Source: Saccharomonospora marina XMU15
GTDB lineage: Bacteria > Actinomycetota > Actinomycetes > Mycobacteriales > Pseudonocardiaceae
Length of the DNA: 64,000 bases
Direction: 5' to 3'
NCBI RefSeq assembly: GCF_000244955.1
Contig: NZ_CM001439.1
Location: forward strand, 124,001-188,000
Positions 7,641 to 15,840 of this stretch are shown in pieces. Made by a program: the position numbers and the translations under genes. The notes beneath the pieces were generated by a model, which was not told where the DNA came from, did no database searches, and saw only the letters and a list, made by a program, of their open reading frames with translations. Each line of letters begins with the position of its first letter. Position 1 is the first letter of the stretch.

Positions 7641-8560
7641 GCCGCTGTTCCCGTCCAGTCGGCGGGCGGGTTGTCGAAGATGTCGCAGGACTCGAACAAG
7701 TAGGCCAGCAGCGCTAGTGAGGCTGTGGCCTCCCGGGAACCCTCGGCGTAGGCCGCCACCCGTGCGTAGAGGTCGTGGAATGCCTCGTCACCGGTCACGC
7801 TGCGGCTCTGGAGATCGAGCCACGCGAGCTTCATCAACGTCCCGGCACGGTCGCGCAGGGTGGGATCGGGGTGATTGTCGAAGTAGCCCTCGACCATCCC
7901 GGCCTGGGCGATGCCGGCAGTGATAAGGCGGCGGGGGTACTCCGAGAGCTGGTTGTAGTCGAGTTTACGAGGGTCGACGACCGGGAGGTCGGCGGCGTTC
8001 GGCGTCCACGAGGCGCTCTCCAAAGCCAGGCCAGCGACAGCGTCGGCGATGTCGCTTCGGTCAAGGACCCGCATTTCCTGCTCGCGTGGCGGGTGCCCGA
8101 ACACCCGTACGAGTTTGTCCTCGGGCAGGTGGGCGGTCAGCTCCAGTAGGTGGGTGGGGGGCCAGGGTTCGATGATCAGATCGGGGTGGTCGGTCTTGAG
8201 CTTCAGCAGTGCCTGTGTCACGTCGGCGGGCAGACCGTCGTGCTGGTTGTGCACGAAGGTCCAGGCCCGCATCGTCGCCCACTGTGCCTTGGCACCGGTG
8301 AAGTCCTCGTCGATCTTGTTCACCCACAAGGCCAGCTTGACCACGGTCGGCGCATAAACCTGGAACACCGTGCCGGTGGACTGCAAGTAGCCGTCGCACT
8401 TGCGGTCCCCGACATTCCCGGCCGGGCGAACCCGGACGAAGTCGGTACCGTGCACGGCCTCCATGACGTCGTTGAAGTGGTCCTGGAAGGCCGTAGCCTT
8501 GTGCTTGTGCAACGCCAGCTCGGCCTGCGCGCGGAACCACCAGAACGCGACTCGGTCCAC
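7637..8560 (-). CDS. ABC-3C effector-type protein with C-terminal ABC-3C domain
   Basis: A 307-residue protein, first gene of the operon, GTG start with an AAGGGGG site. Residues 30-75 contain GDRKCDGY followed by VFQVYAP. This resembles a variant restriction-endonuclease core in which acidic residues (Asp 52 and 56) are followed by Q-x-Y in place of E-x-K. Residues 130-190 and the helical C-terminal half (about 205-300) fit the ABC-three-component C-terminal domain that links effectors to the ATPase. The nuclease assignment is an inference. The operon order effector, MC6, DUF2326 ATPase is the usual one. Confidence 0.75.
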   Translation of the reverse strand: MDRVAFWWFRAQAELALHKHKATAFQDHFNDVMEAVHGTDFVRVRPAGNVGDRKCDGYLQSTGTVFQVYAPTVVKLALWVNKIDEDFTGAKAQWATMRAWTFVHNQHDGLPADVTQALLKLKTDHPDLIIEPWPPTHLLELTAHLPEDKLVRVFGHPPREQEMRVLDRSDIADAVAGLALESASWTPNAADLPVVDPRKLDYNQLSEYPRRLITAGIAQAGMVEGYFDNHPDPTLRDRAGTLMKLAWLDLQSRSVTGDEAFHDLYARVAAYAEGSREATASLALLAYLFESCDIFDNPPADWTGTAA

Positions 8561-8846
8561 GCGACCCCCTTCTCCCCATCGAGCCCGCCGGGCTGGTACC
8601 CGTCCTGATCTAGGCGATTGTGCCAGGTCGGACGCCCTAAGACCGCGTGACTCGGCCGGGACCTATCGTCAACAACGTCGAACCGCCGTCACGTACCGTT
8701 ACAAGGCCAGCCGAGACGAGATCAGTCCGCTTCCGCTGGCGCTTGCTCAGTGCTGCCCGGTTGCACCCTTCCCCCGGTTGTGTTGATGCCGATTTCGATG
8801 GCCGGGCCGAGGGCGCCCGGCCAACGAGGCCGACCGTTCTGATGTC

Positions 8847-9500
8847 ATGGGGAGCATGGTCAGCGCGGTGGTGTTCGACGTGGGTGAAACTCTGCTGGAC
8901 GATTCACGCGAGTGGCGTGCGTGGGCCGACTGGGTGGGGGTGTCTCCACATACGTTCTCGACCGTGCTCGGCGCTGTGACGGCGGCGGGCCGGGACAACG
9001 CCGAGACGTTCGAGTACTTCCGCCCCGGCTTTGACCTGGCCCGTGAGCGACAGCTGCGGGAGGAAGCCGGGCGCGGGGAGCAGATCGACAACAGCGATCT
9101 GTACCCGGACGTGCGGCCCAGCCTGGCGGCCCTCCGCGCAGGAGGTTTGTGGGTCGGTATCGCCGGCAACCAGACCCCGCGAGCTGCCCAGCTGCTGCGG
9201 GCATTGGACTTGCCCGTGGACTACGTCGGCACGTCCGGCGAATGGGGTGTGGCGAAGCCGAACCCCGGCTTCTTCGAACGGGTCGTTCAGGTCGCACCCT
9301 GCCCGGCTGACCAGATCGTGTACGTCGGTGACCACCGCGACAACGACGTGCTGCCCGCCAAGGCGGCCGGTCTCCGTACCGCGTTGATCAGGCGTGGCCC
9401 ATGGGGATACCTCTGGGCCGACGACCCCATGACCAGGGAGAACGCCGATTGGGTGATCGACTCGCTCGCCGAGCTGCCCGCCCTTCTTCTCGACCAGTAG
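8847..9500 (+). CDS. HAD-family hydrolase
   Basis: A cytosolic phosphatase-like enzyme of 217 residues. HAD motif I is VVFDVGETL near residue 10: Asp nucleophile then D-V-G, with Gly replacing the usual second Asp (DxD), as in many HAD-1 members. Motif II is GIAGN, motif III the Lys in GVAKPNPGFF, and motif IV VYVGDHRDNDV. The substrate is unknown. Two starts are possible, ATG 8847 or ATG 8856. Neither has a strong ribosome site, though GGGGAG lies just before the second. It runs away from the ABC-3C operon and is convergent with the XRE gene, whose stop is 11 bases away. Confidence 0.88.
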   Translation: MGSMVSAVVFDVGETLLDDSREWRAWADWVGVSPHTFSTVLGAVTAAGRDNAETFEYFRPGFDLARERQLREEAGRGEQIDNSDLYPDVRPSLAALRAGGLWVGIAGNQTPRAAQLLRALDLPVDYVGTSGEWGVAKPNPGFFERVVQVAPCPADQIVYVGDHRDNDVLPAKAAGLRTALIRRGPWGYLWADDPMTRENADWVIDSLAELPALLLDQ

Positions 9501-9511
9501 CCCGGCAGCCG

Positions 9512-10789
9512 TCAACGCGCGCGAGCCCAAGCAGCCAACTCCAACAGGCGGTCATCTGGTGACCCGTAGGTTCGCAGAAGCGCCGACAGAGTCTGCCGAA
9601 CCTGGGGGTGCTCGCGAACGTGCTGCGGGGCGACCCGACGGGCGGCTTCCAGCCCGAGGTAGGCGTCCTGGTGGTGGCCAAGGCGAAGCTGGGCGCGAGC
9701 GAGGTCGATGTAGTAGTGCGAGCGCCGTTCGGCAGGGAGATGACTTGGTGGGTGCCAGGATGCCGCTCGCCCCACCGCCGCTGGGCTGTCGCCCAGCTCG
9801 ACGGCGACCGCGAGCTCGTGGATGCGTACCGACGCTGGTCCGAAGGCCGTGCCGAAGTAGACACCTTCAGGCACCTGCCGGGCGGCTCGATGAGCCTCGC
9901 CGAGGTGATCCCACGCGGCGTCGGGCTTGCCAGCGCGGCCGGCGACGACAGCGGCTCGCATGTGCAGGGCGCCGAAGGCCGCGGCGGAGGACGCCGACGC
10001 GCCGAGGTCAGCCGACAGATCGTCCGCCGCGGCCATCAGCAGCCGCGAGGCCGACGCCAGGTCGCCCGTGGCGAAGAAGGTCTCGGTGCGCACGTAGGCG
10101 ACAGCGGCCACCAGCAGCGGATCCTCGGCTGCCAGGGCGGACACACGCATGAGGTCGATGATCCGGGCTGAGAGGTCGAGGTAGCCGAACTTGTAAGCCA
10201 CACCATCGGCTGCCCGGAAGGCGAGGGTCAGCAGCATGGCGATGTCGCGTGCACCGTGCCGGGCATCGGCGTGCGCCCGCGCCAGCTCGGAAATCAGGCC
10301 GGGCAGACGCCACGCCATCTCGACATAGCGCGCCTGCAGGCGGTGCTCGATCATTCCTGCGACCTCGGCTGCGAGTTCGGCGAAGGAACGGGTCGGACCG
10401 TCGTCTGGGAGATCGATGCTGTCGAGCGCCCGCCGCAGCTGCGGGATGGCGGCGTGCACAGCGTCATCACCGGAGAACACGTTGACCATTCCCGGCTGAT
10501 GATCAGCGAGAGGCGCGGAGAATGAAGGACCGGGCGTGAGGAATGGTTCTAGAACGGCTGACGGATTTGTGTGCCGTTTCGTTCGCCGGAGCAGGTCGTC
10601 GAGATGATCTAGGCTGACGTCCAGTGCTGTGGCAAGGTCGGGACGTTGCCACGGTTGGGGAGACTGCACACCGCGTTCCCAACGCCCGACGGTGGTTCGG
10701 TCGACACCCAGCTTGTCGGCGAAGGTCTCCTGCGTGTACCCAGCGGCGTGGCGGCAGTCGGCCAACGGGCTGGACGGTTGGATCGCCAT
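9512..10789 (-). CDS. XRE-family regulator with TPR-like C-terminal domain
   Basis: A 425-residue protein with an N-terminal Cro/C1 helix-turn-helix at residues 9-65 (YTQETFADKLGVDRTTVGRW). A long alpha-helical region of tetratricopeptide-like repeats follows to the end. This architecture is very common in actinomycetes, often beside genes it controls, where the TPR part is thought to sense a peptide or protein partner. Start ATG with GTGAGGAG directly upstream. It is divergent from the STAND operon starting near 11007, and the 217 bases between include a 46-bp repeat also present before queD. Regulation of the STAND operon is plausible but unproved. Confidence 0.85.
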   Translation of the reverse strand: MAIQPSSPLADCRHAAGYTQETFADKLGVDRTTVGRWERGVQSPQPWQRPDLATALDVSLDHLDDLLRRTKRHTNPSAVLEPFLTPGPSFSAPLADHQPGMVNVFSGDDAVHAAIPQLRRALDSIDLPDDGPTRSFAELAAEVAGMIEHRLQARYVEMAWRLPGLISELARAHADARHGARDIAMLLTLAFRAADGVAYKFGYLDLSARIIDLMRVSALAAEDPLLVAAVAYVRTETFFATGDLASASRLLMAAADDLSADLGASASSAAAFGALHMRAAVVAGRAGKPDAAWDHLGEAHRAARQVPEGVYFGTAFGPASVRIHELAVAVELGDSPAAVGRAASWHPPSHLPAERRSHYYIDLARAQLRLGHHQDAYLGLEAARRVAPQHVREHPQVRQTLSALLRTYGSPDDRLLELAAWARAR

Positions 10790-10850
10790 CTCCTCACCCC
10801 CTGGTGTGCGGCTGTCACGCTACCCGGTCCGGTTAGCGCAGCTCACGAGG

Positions 10851-10896
10851 GTCAACGCCGCATCAGCGCCTCATCGCCGCCCCACGTGCGCTCTGG
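10851..10896. repeat. 46-bp intergenic repeat, copy A
   Basis: This segment and 14360-14405 align without gaps at 38 of 46 positions, sharing the runs GCGCCTCATCG and CGCTCTGG. Copy A lies upstream of the STAND operon, copy B upstream of queD, in the same orientation. A shared promoter or operator is the simplest reading. The remaining bases of 10790-11006 hold no gene I can support. Confidence 0.6.
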
Positions 10897-11006
10897 TGGC
10901 CGACGGCAGCGGGCGATCTACTGGCGTTCGACAACACCGACACGGCAGTGGAACTGGGGAGCCACGATTCCTGCCCGTTCAGTATTCGGCACCTGTTCTC
11001 CCGGAA

Positions 11007-11069
11007 ATGACTCATTCCTTGGCAATGTCGCGCAACAAGAACGCCGTGGTGAAAGCGGGATCACCATGA
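11007..11069 (+). CDS. Tiny ORF, first of a coupled chain before the STAND gene
   Basis: Twenty codons, MTHSLAMSRNKNAVVKAGSP. Its stop overlaps the next start as ATGA (11066-11069). There is only a weak CCGGA site before the ATG. It may be a translational leader or a real micropeptide; the coupled overlaps are the sole argument. Confidence 0.3.
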   Translation: MTHSLAMSRNKNAVVKAGSP

Positions 11070-11155
11070 GCACCCCCGTGATCCGCCGCAAGGCCCAATT
11101 CCACATGGCGCTCCCTGCGCGCCTCGCCGTCGGCGTACTCGGAGCACCGAGGTGA
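11066..11155 (+). CDS. Small basic ORF coupled to the STAND ATPase gene
   Basis: Twenty-nine codons, starting MSTPVIRRKAQFHMAL and ending VLGAPR. It overlaps the preceding tiny ORF (ATGA) and the STAND gene start (GTGA, 11152-11155), so ribosomes reading it would pass directly into the STAND gene. The peptide is basic and partly hydrophobic. No family is known to me. Together with 11007-11069 it could be a leader that sets STAND translation. Confidence 0.35.
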   Translation: MSTPVIRRKAQFHMALPARLAVGVLGAPR

Positions 11156-13329
11156 CCGAGCCTGGGCACCGCAACGACGTCGATGGGACGGTGACCGGAT
11201 CCGTTCTGCAAGCGCGCACCGTGATCGCTCACACGATCGCCATGGGGCAACCGGCCGCGCGGACGCCGACCCCGCACCAGTTGCCGCCCCCACATCCGGT
11301 GTGGACGAACCGCGCCCGAGAGCTGGCCACACTCGATGAACTCGCCGCTCGAGCGACCTCGACCAGGGCGCTGCTGACCGGGCTGGCAGGCATCGGCAAG
11401 ACCGAACTGGCGGTCCGCTGGCTCCTCGGTCAGCGCGCTGGCCACCCGGACGGCGAGTTGTACGCGGATCTGAGCGCGTGGCGTGATCAACCGCCCGTCC
11501 GTCCTCACCAGGTGCTGGCAGGCTGGCTTCGAGCCCTCGGCATCCCGCCAGGCGACCTGCCTGATGACCCGGCCGAACTGACCGCGCTCTATCGCAGTGT
11601 CACCGCCGAGAAGTCGCTCCTGGTCCTGGTGGACAACGTCTTCTCGGCCGAGCAGGTCCGCCTTCTGATCCCGGCATCGCCGAGCAGTACCGTCCTCGCC
11701 ACCAGCCGCCGCCAGCTGCGCGGGCTTCTTCTCGCCGGGTTCCATCCGGTGGATCTGACCTACTTCACCCCGGACGCGGGTGGCACTCTGCTGGCCGCGC
11801 TACTCGGCCAGCCGCCGCCCGGCGAGCAGAGCGAGCTTCGAGCCTTGGCCTCGCGGTGCCACGGTCACCCGTTCGCCTTGGCTGTGGCCGGCGTGCACCT
11901 GGCCGCGAACCCACACCGCAGCCCGGCCGACCTGATCACCCGTCTCAACACCGACCACGGCGCCACCCTGGCCTTGCACGTGGACGAGGCATCCGTGGGA
12001 GGAATCCTCGACATGAGCTACGACGACCTCGACGCCGACACCGCGCGCCTGTACCGGCTCCTGGCCGTGCACCCCGGCGCCGAGTTCACCGCCGACCCGC
12101 TCGCAGCAGCCCTCGACCAGCCCGTCGCCGAGGTCGAACATGGGCTGACCCGGCTGGCGGATGCCCACCTCGTCACCGCGGTGGCCGCCGGCCGCTTCCG
12201 CCAGCACGACTTGCCGCGCGAGCACGCCCAGGCACTGGCCGAGCAACATGACGACAAGAGCGTGCGTCGGGCCACTCTTCGCAGCATGATCGAGTGGTAT
12301 CTACGACGCACCGCTGCCGCCGACATGGCGATCAACCCTCGATCGCGGCGGTTCAGCCCGGTGTACGAACAGCTGGACACCGAGCCGTTCTCCAACGTCG
12401 AACTTGCTCTGAACTGGTTCACCCTCGAACGGGCGAACGTGCTTGCATCCCAATACCTCGCCGCACAGCAGGGCTGGGACGGGCTGGTGTTCCAGCTTGC
12501 CGAAGCCGTCTGGAACCCCTTGCGCCCCAGCTACTTCGCCGACGACCTGGTCCAGACGCAACAGCTCGGCATCGTCTCCGCCCAGCACTGCAAGCACATC
12601 CTCGAAGCGGTGTTCCTGACCCGGCTGGGGTTCGGCGAGTCCAACCGCGCCCACCACGACGCGGCGATCACGGCCTGCACCACGGCGATCGAGCGAGCAA
12701 CCGCATTCGGCGACAGCTGGATACAGGCGGCGGCCCTATCCACCCGAGCGCGCGCGTTGACAGCTGCCGGGCAACCGCGTACCGCGCTGGAGGATCTCGG
12801 CAGCGCCCTGAACCTCGACGAGCAACGGGGCGACCGCCGCAGCATCGCCCTGCGGCATCGGCGAATCGGCCAGGCATACGCTCACCCCGAGATCGCCGAT
12901 TTCCCCCAAGCCATATGGCACCTGCGCGAAGCCGCCGACCTGATGGAAGCCCTGGGTGACCAGTCCGGCCATGCCCGAGTGATCACCTACCTGGCCGAGG
13001 TCCACGTCGCGGCTCGGCAACCGGACGCCGCGCTGTTCACCCTCCGCCGGATCGACAACACCTTGGCGTCCTGCGGTTCGTCGCGCTACCGAGGTCACGC
13101 CTACACCGTCATGGGCAGGGCGCACGTCCAGCTCGGCAACAACGCGGACGCGGATCGCTGCTACGGCAACGCGCTGGCACTCTTCGCCGACGCTGGACCG
13201 GGCGCGGCGGCCGATCGCGAGGCTGTGCTGAAGCTCCGCGACGAACTCGACGACACGGCGACCCACGGCTCGCATGTGGATGCTCCTGGCGCAGAAGACG
13301 AGAACACGGAAGGAAATGTGAACAAATGA
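11152..13329 (+). CDS. STAND-family NTPase (NB-ARC-like) with TPR repeats
   Basis: A 725-residue cytosolic signal-transduction ATPase. Residues 10-30 carry a D-G-T-V-T-G-S-V-x-Q-A-R-T-V segment common at the head of actinobacterial STAND proteins. Walker A is GLAGIGKT (about 77-84), Walker B LLVLVDN (Asp about 161), and GHPFAL (about 236) is the GLPL-like motif of NB-ARC domains. A winged-helix region follows near 280-380, then TPR-like helices at about 480-690. STAND proteins oligomerise on ligand sensing, and several act as phage sensors. No effector domain is recognisable here. The stop overlaps the next gene (ATGA, 13326-13329). GTG start. Confidence 0.87.
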   Translation: MTEPGHRNDVDGTVTGSVLQARTVIAHTIAMGQPAARTPTPHQLPPPHPVWTNRARELATLDELAARATSTRALLTGLAGIGKTELAVRWLLGQRAGHPDGELYADLSAWRDQPPVRPHQVLAGWLRALGIPPGDLPDDPAELTALYRSVTAEKSLLVLVDNVFSAEQVRLLIPASPSSTVLATSRRQLRGLLLAGFHPVDLTYFTPDAGGTLLAALLGQPPPGEQSELRALASRCHGHPFALAVAGVHLAANPHRSPADLITRLNTDHGATLALHVDEASVGGILDMSYDDLDADTARLYRLLAVHPGAEFTADPLAAALDQPVAEVEHGLTRLADAHLVTAVAAGRFRQHDLPREHAQALAEQHDDKSVRRATLRSMIEWYLRRTAAADMAINPRSRRFSPVYEQLDTEPFSNVELALNWFTLERANVLASQYLAAQQGWDGLVFQLAEAVWNPLRPSYFADDLVQTQQLGIVSAQHCKHILEAVFLTRLGFGESNRAHHDAAITACTTAIERATAFGDSWIQAAALSTRARALTAAGQPRTALEDLGSALNLDEQRGDRRSIALRHRRIGQAYAHPEIADFPQAIWHLREAADLMEALGDQSGHARVITYLAEVHVAARQPDAALFTLRRIDNTLASCGSSRYRGHAYTVMGRAHVQLGNNADADRCYGNALALFADAGPGAAADREAVLKLRDELDDTATHGSHVDAPGAEDENTEGNVNK

Positions 13330-13580
13330 TCATCCCGATTCTGGCAACCCTGTACGTCGGCGTCGCTGTAGGCGTTAGTGCGGTTGTCTGGAGCCGCACT
13401 CGCGGTACATGGGTCGCCGGAAAACTCAGCTCTCATGTCGCCCGATGCGTGGTCCTCACGGTCGTCGCCGGGGCGTCGTGGCCGGCGGCCGTGCTCCTCG
13501 CCGCGGCCTATGAACTCCCGGCGGTCGGCGAGGTCATTGACCGCCTCGTCCTCGGCCCCTCCGCGAACGGCAATGCCTGA
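13326..13580 (+). CDS. Small membrane protein coupled to the STAND gene
   Basis: Eighty-four residues with two predicted membrane helices (about residues 3-22 and 38-62) and little else. The start overlaps the STAND stop as ATGA, which argues for stoichiometric production. No family recognised. It could be the membrane-acting partner of the STAND sensor, an inference from coupling alone. Confidence 0.6.
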   Translation: MIIPILATLYVGVAVGVSAVVWSRTRGTWVAGKLSSHVARCVVLTVVAGASWPAAVLLAAAYELPAVGEVIDRLVLGPSANGNA

Positions 13581-13598
13581 CCTGGGAGGCGGTCGGTC

Positions 13599-13862
13599 AT
13601 GCCACCAGTGACGAAGGTCGAGAAGGGGAAGCGGGTCACCGGTTCCGCGCGGACTCGTATGGGCGCGGACCTGAAGAAGAAGTACGAGAAGGGTGCCAGC
13701 ATCCGCACCTTGGCCAGGCTGACCGGCCGCTCGTACGGCTTGGTACACCGGATCCTGTCCGAGTCCGGAGTCCAGCTGCGCGCACGCGGCGGCGGTCCCC
13801 ACCGTCGGCGCAGCCAACCCACACGGACCGCGCGCTCGAGTCGGCAGATCGGAGCCGGGTAG
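13599..13862 (+). CDS. Small basic helix-turn-helix protein
   Basis: An 87-residue, strongly basic protein. A helix-turn-helix occupies about residues 22-58 (LKKKYEKGASIRTLARLTGR, then SYGLVHRIL), with a basic low-complexity tail (RRRSQPTRTARSSRQ). This is a widespread actinobacterial type: the pattern V-E-K-G-K-R-V-T-G, then D-L-K-K-K-Y-E-x-G-A-S-I-R, is typical. It is probably a DNA-binding or nucleoid-associated protein. The ribosome site GGGAGG lies about ten bases before the ATG. Its TAG is followed with no gap by the ATG of the RbpA-like gene, so the two are co-expressed. Confidence 0.75.
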   Translation: MPPVTKVEKGKRVTGSARTRMGADLKKKYEKGASIRTLARLTGRSYGLVHRILSESGVQLRARGGGPHRRRSQPTRTARSSRQIGAG

Positions 13863-14264
13863 ATGTCGAGAGGAACGCTGCGCGGTTACCGCTGGGGCCA
13901 CACGACGGTGGAACCCGATCGCTACACCGGACCTGTCCCGCGCGTGACCGCCCGGTTCGCGTGCACGCGCGGGCACGAGTTCGCGGTGCACTTCTCAGTG
14001 GAAGCGGAGCTGCCCGCAAGCTGGAGCTGTCGGCAGCACGGCGTCGAGGGCTGCGCTCGAATCGACGCCACAGCTTCGGCGGAGGCCAAGAGCAAGGGCA
14101 AACCCCCTCGCACCCACCTGACGATGCTTTACGAGCGACGCAGCGTGGCCGAGCTGGAGGTTCTGCTCGCCGACACGCTTGCGGCAATCCGCAGACAGGG
14201 AGGCGCCCAGCCTGGCTGTGTGCAGTTTGGGGACAAGACGTATTCGTTTCGCTACGACGGCTGA
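13863..14264 (+). CDS. RbpA-like RNA polymerase-binding protein (diverged paralogue)
   Basis: A 133-residue protein matching RbpA block by block: LRGYRWGHTTVE at the N terminus, a core with C-T-R-G-H-E-F and a later S-W-S-C, and KPPRTHLTMLYERRSVAELE at the C terminus. The last block corresponds to the basic linker plus sigma-interaction domain of RbpA. The core retains Cys and His residues that fit the zinc-binding RbpA/RbpB forms of Streptomyces. RbpA binds the principal sigma factor and stabilises the open complex. A second copy in an accessory operon, directly after a DNA-binding protein, suggests island-specific transcription control. It is longer than housekeeping RbpA (about 110-125). 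Confidence 0.85.
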   Translation: MSRGTLRGYRWGHTTVEPDRYTGPVPRVTARFACTRGHEFAVHFSVEAELPASWSCRQHGVEGCARIDATASAEAKSKGKPPRTHLTMLYERRSVAELEVLLADTLAAIRRQGGAQPGCVQFGDKTYSFRYDG

Positions 14265-14359
14265 CCGTCGTCAATCAGCCGGGTTACATTTCGGTCCTGA
14301 CCGGGTGAACACGTGCCGCGCGTCAACGCTGATGGCGTGCAGCTTCGCTGGTCAGGACG

Positions 14360-14405
14360 GTCGACGCCCCATTCGCGCCTCATCGACGCCGCACGCACGC
14401 TCTGG
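14360..14405. repeat. 46-bp intergenic repeat, copy B
   Basis: Second copy of the element at 10851-10896 (38 of 46 identical, same orientation). It lies 153 bases before the queD start, inside the 293-base non-coding stretch 14265-14557. That stretch also holds the hairpin at 14440-14485. The copy is placed as a promoter-proximal element would be. Confidence 0.6.
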
Positions 14406-14439
14406 ATAACGATGATCACCCGTCGTTGACTGGACCGGA

Positions 14440-14485
14440 CTGCGGCGGAAGGCGTCCTCCTTCCCCCCTCGGTCTTCCGCCGCAG
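14440..14485. terminator. 12-bp hairpin upstream of queD
   Basis: CTGCGGCGGAAG (14440-14451) pairs exactly with CTTCCGCCGCAG (14474-14485) across a 22-base loop rich in C and T. It could end the STAND/RbpA-like transcript. Because it lies between repeat copy B and queD, it could also be an attenuator in the queD leader. Confidence 0.5.
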
Positions 14486-14557
14486 GCCACAACCAGTCCA
14501 CGTCGATGAGTACGCGCGTGCGGGAACGCACCGAGGTGAAAGGATCTGGCGCTCACG

Positions 14558-15121
14558 ATGCTCGGCACGGAGACAACCGATCACGCCGCCGCCCACCGGG
14601 CGGCCCTCGTGACGGAGGACTCCGCGCCGACAGCCCACCAGATCACCATCGAGCACACCTTCGAAACCGCGCATCGCCTGCCGCACCTGGGCGATAAGTG
14701 CACCAGCCTGCATGGACATTCCTGGCGGGTCGCGGTGCCGGTGATCGCCCCGACCCTGAGTAACGACGTCACCGTCGTGGAGTTCGGCGCACTCAAAGCC
14801 GGAATCCGGGAGTGGATCGACACCTACCTCGATCACGGCACCATGCTCGGCGTGCACGATCCGCTCGCTGTGCACCTCTACGTCGCGAAGTGCAAAGTCT
14901 TCCGGTTCGGCGCAGATAGCTGCCAGACGACCGTCGATGCGGAGCTGTTGGCCACCGACTTGGTCTGGCCGACCGTCGAAGCTGTCGCGGTGTTGCTGCG
15001 ACGCGTGAGCCAGGCCGCGCTCGCCGCGCTGCCCTGCGCTCCCGATGCCCGCGTCGGCCGGGTGTTCGTGCGCGAAACACACCTCAACACCGCGACCTAC
15101 GGACCGGTGGACGCGCCGTGA
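14558..15121 (+). CDS. queD: 6-carboxytetrahydropterin synthase QueD
   Basis: A 187-residue enzyme of the 7-deazaguanine pathway. It converts 7,8-dihydroneopterin triphosphate to 6-carboxy-5,6,7,8-tetrahydropterin. The zinc ligands are visible as His 39 in FETAHRLPH and His 52/54 in SLHGHSW, with the catalytic Cys at 48. The late V-R-E-T motif is also present. It is longer than E. coli QueD (about 120), with a 28-residue N-terminal tail and an insert near residue 105-130. The stop overlaps the queE start (GTGA at 15118-15121). No folE or queC lies in the window, so GTP cyclohydrolase and preQ0 synthase must come from elsewhere. Confidence 0.9.
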   Translation: MLGTETTDHAAAHRAALVTEDSAPTAHQITIEHTFETAHRLPHLGDKCTSLHGHSWRVAVPVIAPTLSNDVTVVEFGALKAGIREWIDTYLDHGTMLGVHDPLAVHLYVAKCKVFRFGADSCQTTVDAELLATDLVWPTVEAVAVLLRRVSQAALAALPCAPDARVGRVFVRETHLNTATYGPVDAP

Positions 15122-15840
15122 AGCTACCCGCTGTATCCGATGTGGACCGTGAACTTGTGGTCAACGAGACGTTCGGTCCGACCTTCCAAGGTGAGGGACC
15201 GAGCACCGGTCGCTATGCGCACTTCGTCCGGCTATTCGGCTGTCATCTGTCGTGCATCTGGTGTGATAGTCCGCAAACCCATGACGCCACCCGCTGCGAC
15301 CTCGCCGACGAACAGCGGGTCCTCTCGATTGAGGACATCCTGTCCTGGCTCGCCGCCGGTCCGGCCGACCTGCTGGTAGTCACGGGTGGCGAACCGCTGC
15401 TGCAGCCGCACGTCGTGGGCCGGCTGCTGGGCGCGATCCGGGAGCGTGCGCTGGCCACCGATATCGAGATCGAGACATCCGGCACCATCGCGCCCACGGA
15501 CATGATCACGTCGGCGGTGACACGGTTCAACGTCTCGCCGAAGCTCTCGCATTCGGGGCTGCGCCGCCATCAACGCATCCGCCCCGCCGTGCTGCGCGAC
15601 CTCGCCGACAGCGGGAAGGCCGTTTGGAAGTTCGTGGTCCAAGCGCTCGACGACTTGGACGAGATCCAGGAACTTGTCGACACCTACGGTCTTCACCCGG
15701 TCTGGGTCATGCCGGAGGGCACGGACAGCTCCACCGTCCTGGCACGGATGCGGATGCTGGCCGATCCGGTCCTGGCACGCCGCTGGAACCTGTCGACCCG
15801 GCTCCACACACTGCTGTGGGAGAACGACCGTGGCCGCTGA
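15118..15840 (+). CDS. queE: 7-carboxy-7-deazaguanine synthase QueE (radical SAM)
   Basis: A 240-residue radical SAM enzyme that converts 6-carboxytetrahydropterin to 7-carboxy-7-deazaguanine, the step after QueD. The [4Fe-4S] motif is C-x3-C-x2-C at Cys 42, 46 and 49 (FGCHLSCIWCD). The N-terminal VNETFGPTFQGEGPSTGR binds substrate, and VTGGEPLL is the SAM-binding GGE motif. Length and motif spacing are normal. The GTG start is coupled to queD. PreQ0 made this way feeds tRNA queuosine, DNA 7-deazaguanine modification or secondary metabolites. In this defence-rich setting a DNA-modification role is tempting but not supported by a dpd gene here. Confidence 0.93.
   Translation: MKLPAVSDVDRELVVNETFGPTFQGEGPSTGRYAHFVRLFGCHLSCIWCDSPQTHDATRCDLADEQRVLSIEDILSWLAAGPADLLVVTGGEPLLQPHVVGRLLGAIRERALATDIEIETSGTIAPTDMITSAVTRFNVSPKLSHSGLRRHQRIRPAVLRDLADSGKAVWKFVVQALDDLDEIQELVDTYGLHPVWVMPEGTDSSTVLARMRMLADPVLARRWNLSTRLHTLLWENDRGR

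Noticed and set aside
8560-8846. A regulatory RNA or gene between the ABC-3C operon and the HAD gene
   Set aside because: No frame, strong hairpin or conserved element is visible; it is treated as a plain divergent promoter region.
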